Source of the DNA: Anthonomus grandis grandis
Lineage: Eukaryota > Arthropoda > Insecta > Coleoptera > Curculionidae
Direction: 5' to 3'
Assembly: GCF_022605725.1 (NCBI RefSeq)
Contig: NC_065567.1
Coordinates: 32,715,127 to 32,779,126, forward strand
Length of the DNA stretch: 64,000 nt
Below the pieces are notes generated by a model. That model was not told where the DNA came from, searched no databases, and worked only from the letters and a program-made list of their open reading frames with translations. Position numbers and translations under genes: made by a program. Below are positions 1 through 12,060 of this stretch, in pieces; positions within the stretch are counted from its first letter, which is position 1, and every line of letters starts with the position of its first letter.

Positions 1-506
1 CTCCTGTGTGGTCTCCATGTTACCAGGTGCATATTGACTGAATTGAATCTATACAGAATAAGTTTCTGAGATATTGTGGGTTTAGGCTTCATATCCCTAG
101 AGAACAATGGACATATCGGCATATAAGGGCAATGTGCAATGTAAGAAGTTACGTTTTCTGATTTATGCACATTATTTCACCAGATTTTAGATGACTTACA
201 CTGTCCTGGTTTCTTGAGCAGCATGAATTTCTGAATACCAAGCCGATATACTAGAAATAATCTTCTTTTTCATATCCCTTACCATCAAACAAACTATATG
301 GGTAATAGTCCTTTGAGCCATTTTTTCAGATTAGCAAATGGTGTCGGTTGTGACTTCACTGAGATTTCTCTCTTTCAATTCAAGTCTCAGTATCATAGAT
401 TAGTTAAATTTAAGTTCAGTTATCATGATCAATTGTGAATATTTTTGTAATTTTTTGTTTATATCATTTAAAATATGAATAAGTTAAGTAAGTAAGTAAA
501 TAAGTT
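1..506 (+). mobile_element. 3' end of a LINE (Jockey/CR1-like) relic
   Basis: Frame-shifted plus-strand translation near 45-105 reads ESIQNKFLRYCGFRLHIPRE, the typical C-terminal block after the reverse transcriptase of Jockey/CR1-like non-LTR retrotransposons (known family pattern: 'IE.IQ..FLRY'). Several stops and frameshifts follow. The relic ends in an AT-rich stretch and a (TAAG)n tail at about 478-506. The 5' part lies outside the window. It is a dead copy; clade assignment is approximate. Confidence 0.6.
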
Positions 507-644
507 TTGGAAAAAAAAGGAGTGATCCCATTAAATAAATAAATGTTAAACAAGGAAGAGAGAACTGGAATAAGTGTCAAGTGATTTATTTAAAAATGGA
601 TTGATTTAAGGAAATCGAAAATTATTTATCACAAAAAGACTTAC

Positions 645-786
645 TTCATGTTTTGAGGCATACTGCACAAGCTGATTAGCAGCAGCATCTCTTTTAAACT
701 GTTTATTGGGCATTTTGTATGATAAAGCGGGCACAATATGGCCAACACTAGTTTCACAACTAATAGGTTTCAATATTTGGTAGGTC
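645..786 (-). CDS. Orphan candidate exon, product unknown
   Basis: On the minus strand a 142-base open segment is bounded by a pyrimidine-rich acceptor ending in AG just above 786 and a perfect GTAAGT donor at 639-644. It encodes 47 codons (phase 2 in, phase 0 out), including ILKPISCETSVGHIVPALSY and ending RDAAANQLVQYASKHE. The composition looks protein-like and it does not resemble the LINE relics around it. No neighbouring exon was found in the window, so it may belong to a gene to the right or left with long introns, or be a chance open frame. I do not recognise the protein. Confidence 0.25.
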
Positions 787-1248
787 CTTAAATAAAGACA
801 AAAAGTGCTGATAATTGACCACAACATCCATTTTTGACATATTTTGAATGATTAGATAGCATCGTGGGAGAAATTTTGTTTTAATAGTACGATAATGTAT
901 AACCTATCTGACCAAATAGTTAATACTATTATGTTATTATAGCATATGGGATTTGTTTTTATTACGCGTTAATGATACTGGGATCCAGGCCCTCAAAATC
1001 TTGTCACGTATGTCGAATCCTCAAAATCCGAAAGTCCCGTAGCAGGATAGCAGAATGATGGATTTCTGGATGCCAGCCTCTATAAAAACATCTAACAGTA
1101 AGAGATACAAGATATTAAATACGTTTTTTATGTAAGTATTAAGAGGAAAAAAGCGTGCAATTTTATTTAGTTAGTACAGCAGCGAATATAATTCCTAACA
1201 ACAAATTTTAAACGAATTGGAGAGAGATAGACATAGTTGAATTATACC

Positions 1249-2098
1249 GTCGCGACGCCTGCATCACTTCACCCCACCCAGTTCCTGTTTCCCTGCTATA
1301 AGGGCGGAATGACTCGTGGTATTTGGATTCTTACAGGTTTCACCTGGCACAGGAAATCCTGGATCAAACTCCAAAGTAACACTATCAGAAATGCCTGGAT
1401 TCTAGGAAAATGGGGCCTAGGGCGTTCTGCCATCCTGATATCGGGGAAATTGGGGGGAAATGCTTTAGTGCACGCAAAGGGTGCGCAGTATTACACATAA
1501 ATCTACATGCATATTTTTTAATGTTGGAAGAAAATTAAATTGTATGTCTCTTGGCGTCTACTCTCCTGCTTCCAGATAATGCAACGCCTGGAAAAGTGTG
1601 GAAAGATCAAGCCCCATATAGCCGGCTAAAAGTTCATTATATAAGAATTCCAGGTTAACGGTATTACAAAAATAAATCCAGCGTCGCGACGCCTCCGTTG
1701 CTGCTCTCCTGCTACATCAGACGGCCGCCGCTGGAAAAGTATTGTAAGATCAAGAACATGGCTGGCCTGGCATAAATTCCTCACGGCACTCCAATATATT
1801 TAAAAAAAACATTGTAATATCGTAATTTCTTCGAGCAGTAAATCCTGAAGCGTCTTTCAGGGAAACTCTTCCAGAATTCGCTGAAACGTGTATCAGGAGA
1901 ACAGCTTATGCACAAGTGCAATCTGGATATTTTTCAGGAGCCAAGCAACTTTCCAGGGAAATGCTGGCAGTTGAAGCTGAACCGGTCGGTCGTTCCACGG
2001 GCAGCTCTTAAGCTGTGCCAGCATTAGAAAAGTTTCAGCGGTTTTCCAGATTCTGCTGAAACGAGTAGCAGGAGTGCAGGGACGCGAGGCGTCGCGAC
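1249..2098. repeat. CpG-rich nested inverted/direct repeat element (MITE-like)
   Basis: The palindrome GTCGCGAC occurs at 1249, 1683 and 2091. From 1683 the sequence GTCGCGACGCCTC...CTCCTGCTAC (to 1715) is mirrored by 2065-2098 in reverse complement, giving imperfect terminal inverted repeats of about 34 bp around a 416-bp core. A second possible left end starts at 1249. Inside are direct repeats: 1590-1612 and 1730-1752 share TGGAAAAGT..G.AAGATCAAG, and 1866-1899 and 2041-2074 share TTCCAGA.T..GCTGAAACG.GTA.CAGGAG. The block is much richer in CpG than its surroundings. An open frame at 1237-1500 shows no recognisable protein and is taken as chance. Confidence 0.5.
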
Positions 2099-2469
2099 GT
2101 CGACGTCGTCAAAGGCGGTCGGGCGTCAGTTATAATTTTGAGTTAAACGGTTAATTAAATGTTGGCGAGCTCTATGAATGATTTAATGAGGAAATATATA
2201 GGGTAGATCGGTGGGAAAACCTGATTAAAGTAAATGAAGAGTCATGAAAATTGATATTTTTGGTTGACGATCTCTATTTATAAACAACAGACTCTCTGCA
2301 GATATAATCAATAAAATCAAAAATTAGCAGAAAAGAGCTAGTAATCTTACCGAAGCCTCTGTAAGTAAAGAGGATACTGCTATTCTGAGTCGAAAACCGA
2401 AAACAAATTAAACTCGAGGTAAAATATGAGCGAAATTTTTTGAAATGCAACGAAATGTACCCTTTTAAA

Positions 2470-3540
2470 AATTCATAGCTAGCTAATATTTACATCTGAT
2501 GTATAGAAAACAATTAACCAATTACATGTCATTATCTCTAAAAAAGCAACAAATGAGATCAGTTTTTGAAGAACTACATTCCATAGAACAAAAAAATAGT
2601 CACAAAAATCAAGACACGCAGCTTGGGAAAGCAAGACTAAATTTTAAAATAAAACACTTCCAATATAGTAAGAATCCATCAGGATTTTTACAGCATAATA
2701 GAAAAAATCCAAAGAATCATGGGACAACCAAAGCCAAAGAAACCATAAATATAAATCTAGTGAAGACCCCACGAAGATTGAAATTCTGGGTCTGCTTAAG
2801 CAAGAAGAATCAAAAGATACAAAAGAAGCTACAACAGAAAGCAACCAAACAATGATTTTGCAACCAACCAAAAATCTTTTCATAGAAAACTAAATGTAAC
2901 GGAGCAGCAGAAACAAAAAACCTAAAACACGCCGCAACCAGAAGAAGTAAGTAAAGAAAAGTTCAAACTGGTATTAGAATGAATGCACTTATGTTTAACT
3001 TAAAATCTATGCCTGGCTGGACAATTAATCAAAAAGATGTAGAAAAGTCACTAGCAGGACCCTCAAATTGGAAATCTCCAGGACCAGATAGAGTTCATAA
3101 CTATTGGTTGAACAAATTTATCTCAATTCACCCAGATCTAGTTCGATGTTTTAACCAATTTCTACAAGAACCTGAGAAAGTTCCTGTTTTATATGGAGGG
3201 CATAACATACCTTATTTCTAAATCTGTGGAAACCGCAGGCCCTTCTTGCTACCTTCCGATAACGTGCCTCCCAATACTTTACAAAATACTTACGTCAATA
3301 ATTTCAGATAAGATCTACACACATCTACTAGATAACTATACAGATTTCCACAAAATAACTGTTTTACATCTGCAAAAACGTTAGGAATAAAAATTATTAC
3401 GCAACCTAGAACACGATGTATTCCAAATTTTCCAGAATGGAAGAAAAGGCTAAAAAAAATATGGCCGATCTCAAAAAAAATTGGCAGGCTTACAGAGTTC
3501 ATAAAAAAAGTAAAGAACAAAAAATAACTGCTTGTTGAAG
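2470..3540 (+). mobile_element. R4/Dong-like LINE relic, copy A
   Basis: Broken plus-strand frames carry reverse-transcriptase blocks: NWKSPGPDRVHNYWLNKF near 3067-3120, then ITYLISKS and YLPITCLPILYKILTSIISD near 3196-3312. This order (W.SPG.D.IHNYW, then LPK...YRPITCLPT.YKI.TS) is that of R4/Dong-type elements within the R2/R4 group. The upstream open frame 2499-2855 is lysine/asparagine-rich and may be the element's N-terminal region. Frameshifts between the blocks show it is inactive. Confidence 0.6.
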
Positions 3541-3699
3541 TCATTAGGTCTAAATACTCAAAACATGCGGGAGAAGCAAACACAAACGGCCAACTAATTT
3601 TCGATACAATAAAACACAAATTTAGTATAAATGCTGGCAGATTCACTCGCTACTCGAAGAGTTACAAATGACAAACCCAATACAGATTGTTTAAAAGAA

Positions 3700-5560
3700 A
3701 AGAAAAAGCTTTTTATAGACATCTGAACACAAAAAAATGAACAACCAAATGTACCTACTGCTACTTACAGAAGATGAAGTTGAACCACGAAAGTTGAAAC
3801 CTATTTCTACAAAAGAATCGAAACATAATGAAGAAGCTTCGTGAATTGAATTTCCGCCTGAATATACTATGCAATACCATAGCATAACGTTAGAAGATGT
3901 GGAAAAAGCAATTTCCAAAACAAGCAACTGGAAAGCAACATGTATAGATAAAATTCATGATTTTTGGTGGAAATGGCTGAAATGCACACATACTTAACTG
4001 TAACGATACAGTATTTAGCCATATAAGGTTGGCGAGAATCTTCCGGAACAGCATTCTGCCGAGTATATAAGGAGCCGCATCGCCGATAGTAGCCAGTTGT
4101 CACTTGAGTCAAGTAAAGTTTGTAACATTGGCGTGAGATTTAAATAGGTAGTTGAAAATAAATACAGTGAAAATAAATATATCTAGTAGTCGTGAGTGAT
4201 CGTGTTTTAATTCACACCAAACGAACGAGAAAAACGCTTCAATATTTTACCAGTGTAGTCGCTGATCCAGGCATGCTTCCTAGCTACTTCATAATAGCTG
4301 TAACGTACCTTCTACCAAAAGATTAACCAACTTAAAATGACTTATCCAAATATTGAGCCATTGCCTATTTGTCCACCATATATAAGATTTTGACTTCTTG
4401 TATAAATTGCTTAATCTATCAATACTTGAAGGCAAATCAGTTTATTGCGGAAGAACAAAAGGAATGTATCAAAAAGGCATACGAATGCAAAGGGCAATTA
4501 GGAACTGACTCGGTGATTCTTAACCAAGCTTTAAAACAGAGAAACATTTATATGGCATATATTAATGATAAAAAAGTTTTTAACTCCATACAATATAGAT
4601 GGCTTTCTAAGATCTTCGATCTCCACAAAGTAAGCCCCAAATACAATATTTCCTTTTACGAAACAGTGACCAAACCGTTGTGGTTTCTTCAATAAAAAAA
4701 TAAACAGTGGAATATTTCAGGAATTAATTTCAGTGCTCTTTAGTTTATCATGGCCATCAACCTATTAAGCGTATAAATTAAACGAATGCAAATACGGTTT
4801 TTCCATCAATCAATCAATGGCTTATTTTAATCATTTTAAAATAAGCATCTTCTATATATGGATGACCTAACATTATATGGTTCTTTCAAAGATTAGCTAA
4901 AAAAAATATTGGCTATAGTAAATTTGTTCAGCAACGACATAAATATGGATGGACTTAAGAAATGTAGAAATATTTACATAAGCCGAGAAAACGTAACTAT
5001 CTCCGAAAGCAGTATCGAACAAGCAAATAAATAGACCATACAAAAATTAAAATGAAGCTTAAAGGAGAAACAAATTAAAGACATAACTTTCAGCTACCGG
5101 AATGGACGAAACATGATCAAAGCAAATAACACCTATGCATTACCAGTTTTGAGATATTCATTTGTAATTATTAAATGTAGTACAGACGATCAGGAAATAC
5201 AATAAAAAAATTAAAACAGTAATGATAAAATATGGACACCACCATCCCAAAGCGTGTACTGAAAACACTACTAAAATGAGAGGCTGGCAGAGGATTGCTG
5301 CACATTCGAAACCTGCATAATAACCAAGTCATGAAAATGAGGCAGTACTTTAAAAATGCATCACTACACTGTGCGATTATCACTGCAGTTATTAATCTCC
5401 TAAATGTCGAAGATGTGGAAAAATCGGTGAAACAATGCAACATATTTTAAATGGCTGCAAAATTTGGCTCCGAACGAATATACTGAACGACGCAATGACG
5501 TCGGAAAAATAATCCACTAAACATGGTCTCTTACAAGAAAAGTTACTTTAGTACAAATAC
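3700..5560 (+). mobile_element. R4/Dong-like LINE relic, copy B
   Basis: A second, separate copy of the same family. Blocks in order are SNWKATCIDKIHDFWWKWLK near 3918-3980, then after an insertion IIAVTYLLPKD near 4290, a frame with STIYKILTSCINCLIYQYLK at 4372-4430, FIAEEQKECIKKAYECKGQL, the degraded KKAFDS-type block (KKVFNSIQYRW), and a C-terminal zinc-finger-like remnant near 5405-5500 reading in pieces C..CGKIGET.QHI.NGC, typical of R2/R4-clade elements. Many stops and frameshifts are present. Confidence 0.6.
3998..4255 (+). mobile_element. Insertion in the R4-like relic, possibly a solo LTR
   Basis: The reverse-transcriptase reading of copy B breaks after the WWKWLKCTHT block (about 3992) and resumes with PGMLPSYFI near 4268. 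The roughly 250 bases between are non-coding, start TGTAACGATAC, contain a TATATAAGG box near 4055 and several AATAAA signals near 4155-4175. That is what a small solo LTR would look like, but I could not find a clear target-site duplication or a certain CA end. Confidence 0.25.
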
Positions 5561-6890
5561 AAACCTGAATCAGTATTAGAACATGATACACACACAAAAT
5601 ATTATCATCACAGACAGGATAATCCCACACAACAAGCATAAAAAAAAATTGTCCCAGTAATTCTGTCATGAACTGGAATATTACCAAAAAAACCTCTATG
5701 ATTCAACAACTTCTCATATTGTCAGATCGTTTCTAAATTAACACTTAAATGTCAACAAATGTCAATAACCCTAAAAACTGGAACAGGTTACAACAAAGCT
5801 TAATCCCTTTTAATTTTCCTTTTAACTTTGCAAAAAAAGACAATCCGGGATGAGTGACAGTTCAGTAATAATAATTGATGTATCACAACATACCCTTTCC
5901 CATTTGAAAAAATAACGGTGAATGCCACGCCGCCAAGGGGTTGAAGTTATATTGATGGAATTCATGTGTAAATACATCCCCATGCAAACAAAACTATACG
6001 AATCCGATTTTTTTTTAATTTTCATATTCAAAGCCGTAAACTCTTGCTGAACTGTTTTCCATGGGCTACCCTGTATATGCAATAATATATATTATTGCTT
6101 TGCATACAGTTTCTCAAAATACTCGGTATCCAGGCGCCCGGCGTGGGAGATCAAATCCGGATAATCTAATGCGGATCGCAGAAGGCGCCGCGGGTTTTTA
6201 TCCCAGATTATCTATCCATATGGCCTTTTAACCCTTAACACGTGTTCCCTCGGGGATATACTGCTCTTGTTCGCCTTCAACACCCTTCTGGTTAGAAAAG
6301 AAACATATGGTAGCAGGGTAACATAGTTAAATGGAAGATAAGCACACATGTGCATGAATGTTGAAGGGCGTTATTCAATTCGACACGTTCATGTGGATTT
6401 CATATGAGTATAATTAATTGTTTTTAATAGCTTGTTTAGTAAGTAAAAATATATGGTACAGGTACACGTTTAGACAAATCTCATTTCGTTGCGGGTAGGG
6501 CACCCCAGAGCACCTTGAAGAATTTGTTTTTATTAAAATCGACATTTTCTAGGATTTTTCTCGTTACTTTAGGTGTGATTTAAAATACAAATTACGACCA
6601 CACATGTCTTGTAATTAATATAAAACAATATTAAAATTTGATAGTAGTTGGCGATTTATCTCCACAATTTATTTAAATTACGCGCCGTTTTATGTTAGAC
6701 TTGCTTAAGGTTAGAATATTGCGTCAGTGCCGGACCTTGGATTTTAATTACATGTCATCAAGCAAAAATTATTTTTTGATGTAAGAATTACAGTTCTAGC
6801 ACTACTGATTGTGTAACGTCAACATGATTGAATCAAGTCAACTTGGATTCTGATCCAAGTTCAAAATTCAAGAGTCGATTTTCTCTTGTT
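5561..6890. other. Non-coding AT-rich stretch with a GC-rich island at 6120-6310
   Basis: No supportable gene. The local GC-rich island at about 6120-6310 contains imperfect inverted segments (GGATAATCT near 6159 against AGATTATCTATCC near 6206; two GGCGCC boxes), so it may be the core of a small foldback element. The 5822-6082 minus-strand open frame has no recognisable features. Confidence 0.3.
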
Positions 6891-7862
6891 TTTACATGTG
6901 TCAATTAATAAAGGTAGCCATTTGGCATGTCTCTCATTGTCTTATTATTTACAAGTATAGAAAGCATAATAAACGCAGATGTAGTCGATGCAGGAGTAGC
7001 GCATCACATTTTATATCTATATTTGAACTTTTTATTTTTCATGCTGCAATAAAACAACGTAAAAAAGGCAAAAATGGCAATAATTTTGCTCCGTGGATTA
7101 CGCAATTAAATATTAAACTTACGCTTACAAAATTATATCGAGCTCTGTCATCTACGTTGTGTACTGTCTACACTTTCAAAAGTACTTAAAAATTATGAAA
7201 AAACAAATTAGATCATTTTTACAACAGTATAATATTTTACCGAAACATCAATCAGACTTTAGAGCTGGCTAATGCTGTGGAACGGCTGTTTGGTTTGATA
7301 TAAACTTTCAAACGGTTTGACGTAAATGGTTATTGTTTCATTAAATCATTTTTAACTAATAAAACACAGAAAATAGTGAATAATAATCAATGTTCTGAAT
7401 CCAGTCTGATTACTAATGGGGTAGCATAGTGGCATCTTTGCTTTATACCTTTTATGCTGTTTACTTTTCTTCATGTATTAAAAATTGCAAATCTCACTTT
7501 CAGGCCGACGATACGCATTTATATTTCTCTTTTCCTTTCAAAGCTATTGACTGATGATACATAAATAATCGTCTGCTAAATAGTATATGTGGCACCTGCC
7601 TGCTCATGGTTTTGAAAACATTTGCTCCTTACTTGTGTATTAATACATATTAGTGGATATCTAGTTAGGGAAGCAGTTGAAGGCAATATTTATTAAGTAA
7701 ACATTAATTTTATTTAGGTTAGAGCTTAAACAATATTCAGTAATCTTGTGTGAACGTAACTGAATGGCTGCAATTTTATAGAGTTCAACCAAGAAAATAC
7801 TATGCTAAGTTATGTAAATTTTGTAATTAACTTGTTTGGTATAACAATAAATAAACAAACAT
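6890..7862 (+). mobile_element. LINE relic (Jockey/CR1-like), 3' half
   Basis: In broken frames: FAPWITQLNIKLTLTKLYRA near 7085-7145 (end of the endonuclease-RT linker), NILPKHQSDFRAG near 7231-7270, SFLTNKTQKIVNNNQCSESS near 7345-7405 followed by the LITNGV.Q block, and a remnant of the F/YADD region near 7500-7530 (QADDTHLYFS by frame repair). It ends in an AATAAATAAACAAAC-like tail at about 7845-7862. Stops and frameshifts throughout. Confidence 0.6.
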
Positions 7863-10800
7863 GCAAAATGGCAAATATGTGCCTCCCTGACATAAATAAG
7901 TTGAGAAGGGGTGCTACGCCTATTTCTAAATGAAATTTTGATTTGAAAAAAGTGATTGCCTCCCATTCTAAACCCTATGTATTTTTAGGTATGGCCTAAT
8001 TTGTAATAAAACTAAAAATCGGCTTAATAACCGTTAACAATATACAAAAAACTAACAGAAAATGTGTGTTTGCCTTAAGCACATATTTTCCTTAAATATA
8101 ATATACCTTGTCGGTGGTTTACGCTATGCTTGCCTTATATATTTACCCTAGAACATTGCTATTATTATGATATAATATTTACTGTATATAAAGTTAATAT
8201 AAGATGCATAAAATAATCTAATAAAATATTAGAATGACACATCTAGCCTTTAAGGTTGGCTTTAATAGCCTATGGCCACGCATAAGGTCGGTTCTATTCT
8301 AGTACAATTTTACAACAAAACCGTTGATTTTTTACCGTTGATTGTTTTACCGATGAATGTACATTTACCCTCAACAATGAACCAAATGTTCAGAATTGCC
8401 GGTATTGGAGCCAAGAAAATGAACATCGCAATATTAACTTAGTAACGTTAGAAATGAATTTTATGATCGGTTAGGATATTGTTTAGCTGTTAATAGGGGG
8501 TTGTTTAAACCTTTGATTAATTGATGTTTTTATGTATTCTCTGTTATTTTAAAAAAAGTTATTGTATTTTATTTTATTTTTCCACACTTAGTAAAATATT
8601 AAGAGTTATGTTCTCTCTTTTTTCGGATCTATTTTCGATAATTTACAAGTATTTATTGCAATATCTTTGGACTCGAATTTACTAACAATAGGCTTAATGG
8701 TTGAAATGGACCAGATAGGTTTCATGGGAAAATAAATTGAAAATATTTCAGATACTGCTATTGGTTTAATTAAATTTAAGTATGATAAAATTATTTTTTT
8801 AATAATCGATAATAATAATTGTTATTGGTTTAACTTCATCGTTATATTTAATTAAAGTTTAGATAAAAAAGTAATGTAACGTGTCTTACTTTGAATGTAT
8901 ATAAGGCTTCGTCAGATTTGACAAAGCCTTATAACAAATTGTTTGCTGGTGGCTGGTGTCTGGTTTTACCTGAACCGAAAATTTGGTAATTTTGCAATTA
9001 CATTTAATTGAATAATTCAAGATTCGCTTATTAAAATTTTTTGAAACTTTGCACGAGAGTTGCCAGATTGGTCTCTTTAAAAAGTTATCTTAAATTTTTT
9101 TTTGTAAAATGTACAGGAAAGCCAATAATTGACCCCCTTAAAATTTACATGGGATTTCCTATGTTTCGCTCGGCGACGCACCACCTGGTATAATTCAAAG
9201 GGAAAGTTTACTTTTAACTAACTTTACTAATAGACTTGTCGTTTCATCTGTTCGACTTCTCGGTTGAATCAATATCTCTGTCTCAAGCACATCCTTGTCG
9301 ATATCTAAAGTTTTACCACTTTTGCCAGCCTTGTCAATTTCGAAGTTGAGCGCTAGTATTCGGGAAAACGGTTGACTTATTGACAATAGGCTCCAAAAAG
9401 TGTCTTTATTCATAGACTTCAGGTTTTTCAATGGAATATTCATCTTATAATTTTACTTTATTGTTTTTATGCAGTAAAGCTATTTAAAAAAAAGTTATAC
9501 AGCACCTTATTTTCTGCTCTTTTTTTCCTGGGTTAAATCTCTTGCAGTACTAGTTCCCGTTAGATTTTTGACACTTCTCAAAGCTTGTTGTACCAATATT
9601 TCGCTTATAAATTAAATTAAAACAGGCTTAGAACATTGAAAGGCTAGAATTAGCATTACCGTGGAATTATGGGCAGTTTGTTTGCTTGCAACATCTCTGA
9701 TGCAATGATCCCAAATGCTTATGAAAAATGGCAAAAAAACACACTTCATAATATCATATAAATTTGTCACTTATTTTGACAGGCGCAAAGTAATACTATT
9801 CCTCTTTAATAAAATATGAAGCATTTTTTCTCATAAAATATGATGTAAAGGAGTCATTATTTAAAGTTAAATGAATGTAGACAACGTCCCTATGTTAGTG
9901 AAAAAGGCAACATCATCGCAACGCCGCTCTATCTAAATATTACCGTTTATGAACTCTTTATGCGCTTTATTAACGTACTACATTAAAGTAAAGGTATGTA
10001 CTTATCTAATAAAAAGCACCTCATTAATTCATTAATTAATCAGAATTTTTCATATTGTACAATTTTGAATAAAAATCTTTAGAATATTCTTGGTGATGCG
10101 TAACCTCTGGCCACATATAGGATCTGTTCAACTATAATTTTAAAATTATAATATATATTTATAGACCGTGGCCTATTAATAATAAAGAATGTTAAGATTA
10201 TTTAAATTGTACTAAAAACCGACTTGGGTATTATCACACTTTTTATATGTAAAAGGAGATTCTGGCCACTCATTATGCGTCTTTTATTAAAACAATTATA
10301 GAGTCCAGTATAACGCTGTTAAGAAACAAAAAGTTATTGATGTCTCCTAAAGACGAAACGTCGTGGATTGAAATTACTCTCGCGAAAATCGGAAAAAATT
10401 GCCATAATAAGGCGCATTTTTGTGCAAGATTTTTCGGGTTTTCGGATTTATTTTGATTATCTCCGGAATCATTTAAATTTTCATTTAATCAAATAATTTA
10501 TTTATTGAAGCGGGACTTTCGGAATTACCCTGATACTCTTCCACTAAAAACAATTTTTTTAAATTGTTTATTCATCATTTCCTTAACTTTTTATAACTTT
10601 AATGCCAGTTTCGCATCCTCTTCCAAATTTTGATAAGAAACCTAATATTTTATTAAAACCACAGTAAGGCCGAAAATATCAATTTTTATCTTCTCGTCCA
10701 TAGCGGTTATGCCGTCGAGGTTTACGACCTGTACCGCCTTAGGACGGGCTTTATTCAGTTAATGTGAGAATTCCGAAGAATAAACGCCCCCTTAGTTGTT

Positions 10801-11340
10801 TACGTTTCTCGTGTTTGCGGTTATGCCTCCCTGGTAGCTTGTTGACAATGTTTTTGAACCTTGTATGACCGATAAGTACCGATGAGACTTTTAACTAGGG
10901 CATGCATTTAATCAAACAGCAAAGCATTGAAACTGAACGGTGTGCATTGCCACATAAGGTCAGGTCAACATTCTGCAAAAGGCTTAAATTTTACTAAAAA
11001 AATTAAATTAAAATTTAATAATTGCTTTGAGAGTTATAGAATTTTTGCCTAAAGGCTTGACTGTATCATTTGAACTGAGGAAAGCTTTTGACGTGCATAA
11101 TCACCGTGAAATTACCCGAATCAAGCTGTTGAAATACCTACTAATAAATTATTTATTTGTAGTTGTTTTAAGGCAGTAAAAAATTATATTATTTTTGGTT
11201 ATTGAAAGAAATTGAATATAGATGCACCATATAATTTAGTTTTTAACACCATACAATTCATTTTGCTAAGGCCAAAGACTGCTTTGGCCATATTTCAATT
11301 TTTTTTGGGACAAAAATTAAAATTATTTTCCTAATTTTGG
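7863..11340. other. AT-rich non-coding stretch, no supportable gene
   Basis: I see no coding exon I can defend. A minus-strand open frame at 9195-9443 (82 codons) lacks splice context and any motif. Small features are a hairpin at 8898-8933 and a hammerhead-like string near 10349-10385, both discussed separately. The string TGGTGATGCG near 10092 recurs near 35401 beside a CCTCTGGCCAC-type sequence in the opposite orientation, suggesting shared repeat debris. Confidence 0.4.
8898..8933. repeat. Short hairpin (inverted repeat)
   Basis: TATAAGGCTTCGTCA is followed after a few bases by TTGACAAAGCCTTATA; arms of about 15 bp with one mismatch. No gene or terminator context; listed because similar hairpins recur in this window. 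Confidence 0.6.
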
Positions 11341-11349
11341 CCACACGTT

Positions 11350-12060
11350 GATGTGTCAAATTTTGGTCAAATAACGTAAACTATAATAATACCTATTTTT
11401 TTTCAGAGTTTTCAGGCTCAATTGCTCATATAAAGCGATAAAAATTATATAAAAATCCGATAACAGAACGGCAATTTGTTGAGCGAAAATTCCTATTTTA
11501 TAACACACAAAACTTGGATCTAAGCATTGGCATATTTGCCAAATTTTTGACCAAGTGACTCTAACCATAAAATGGCTTTTTTTCAGATGTTTTAACTAAA
11601 ATTGTGACTTTATATTCGATCAAAGAAAAAATTTGACCTGTCATTTTCACCCAACATTATATTTAATGAAATGACAATATATTAAGCCAAAATTTCTACA
11701 TTATAACAGATTAAACTTTGATCTACGCATTGGCTTTTGATAAATTGATGTAACCATAAAATAGATTTTTTCTCCAGAATTACCAGCCAAAATTGCCATG
11801 TTTTGGTCAAACACTACAAATAATAAAATGGCGAAAAAAAATCCTACTTTAGGCCGAATAAAACTTGAATCTGGTTGGTGAGTTCACCATATTTTCTCTT
11901 TTTTTGAGCCAGTTATGTCAAATTTCTGCCAAAAATGTATGTCATAAAACCTCAATGTTTTTACCCAAAATTTTGGGCCATTTTAGATATATCTCAAGCC
12001 AAAGTATAATTTAAAACTAGCAAAAATAGGACCCTTAAAGATTGAGCCAATTTGTAGACA
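11350..12060. repeat. Degenerate tandem repeat array, unit about 180-200 bp
   Basis: The same landmarks recur in the same order. AACTTGGATCTAAGCATTGGC near 11512 corresponds to AACTTTGATCTACGCATTGGC near 11710 and a weaker AACTTGAATCTGG near 11863. The block ACCATAAAATGGCTTTTTTTCAG near 11564 corresponds to ACCATAAAATAGATTTTTTC near 11754, and an earlier relative sits near 11385. At least three diverged units are present. The minus-strand open frame 11356-11568 is inside the array and is not taken as a gene. Confidence 0.55.

Noticed and set aside
1237..1500. 87-codon open frame on plus
   Set aside because: Lies inside the CpG-rich repeat, overlaps its left end, and has no recognisable domain or splice context.
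9195..9443. 82-codon minus-strand frame as a gene
   Set aside because: No homology that I recognise, no splice partners, and a surrounding repeat desert.
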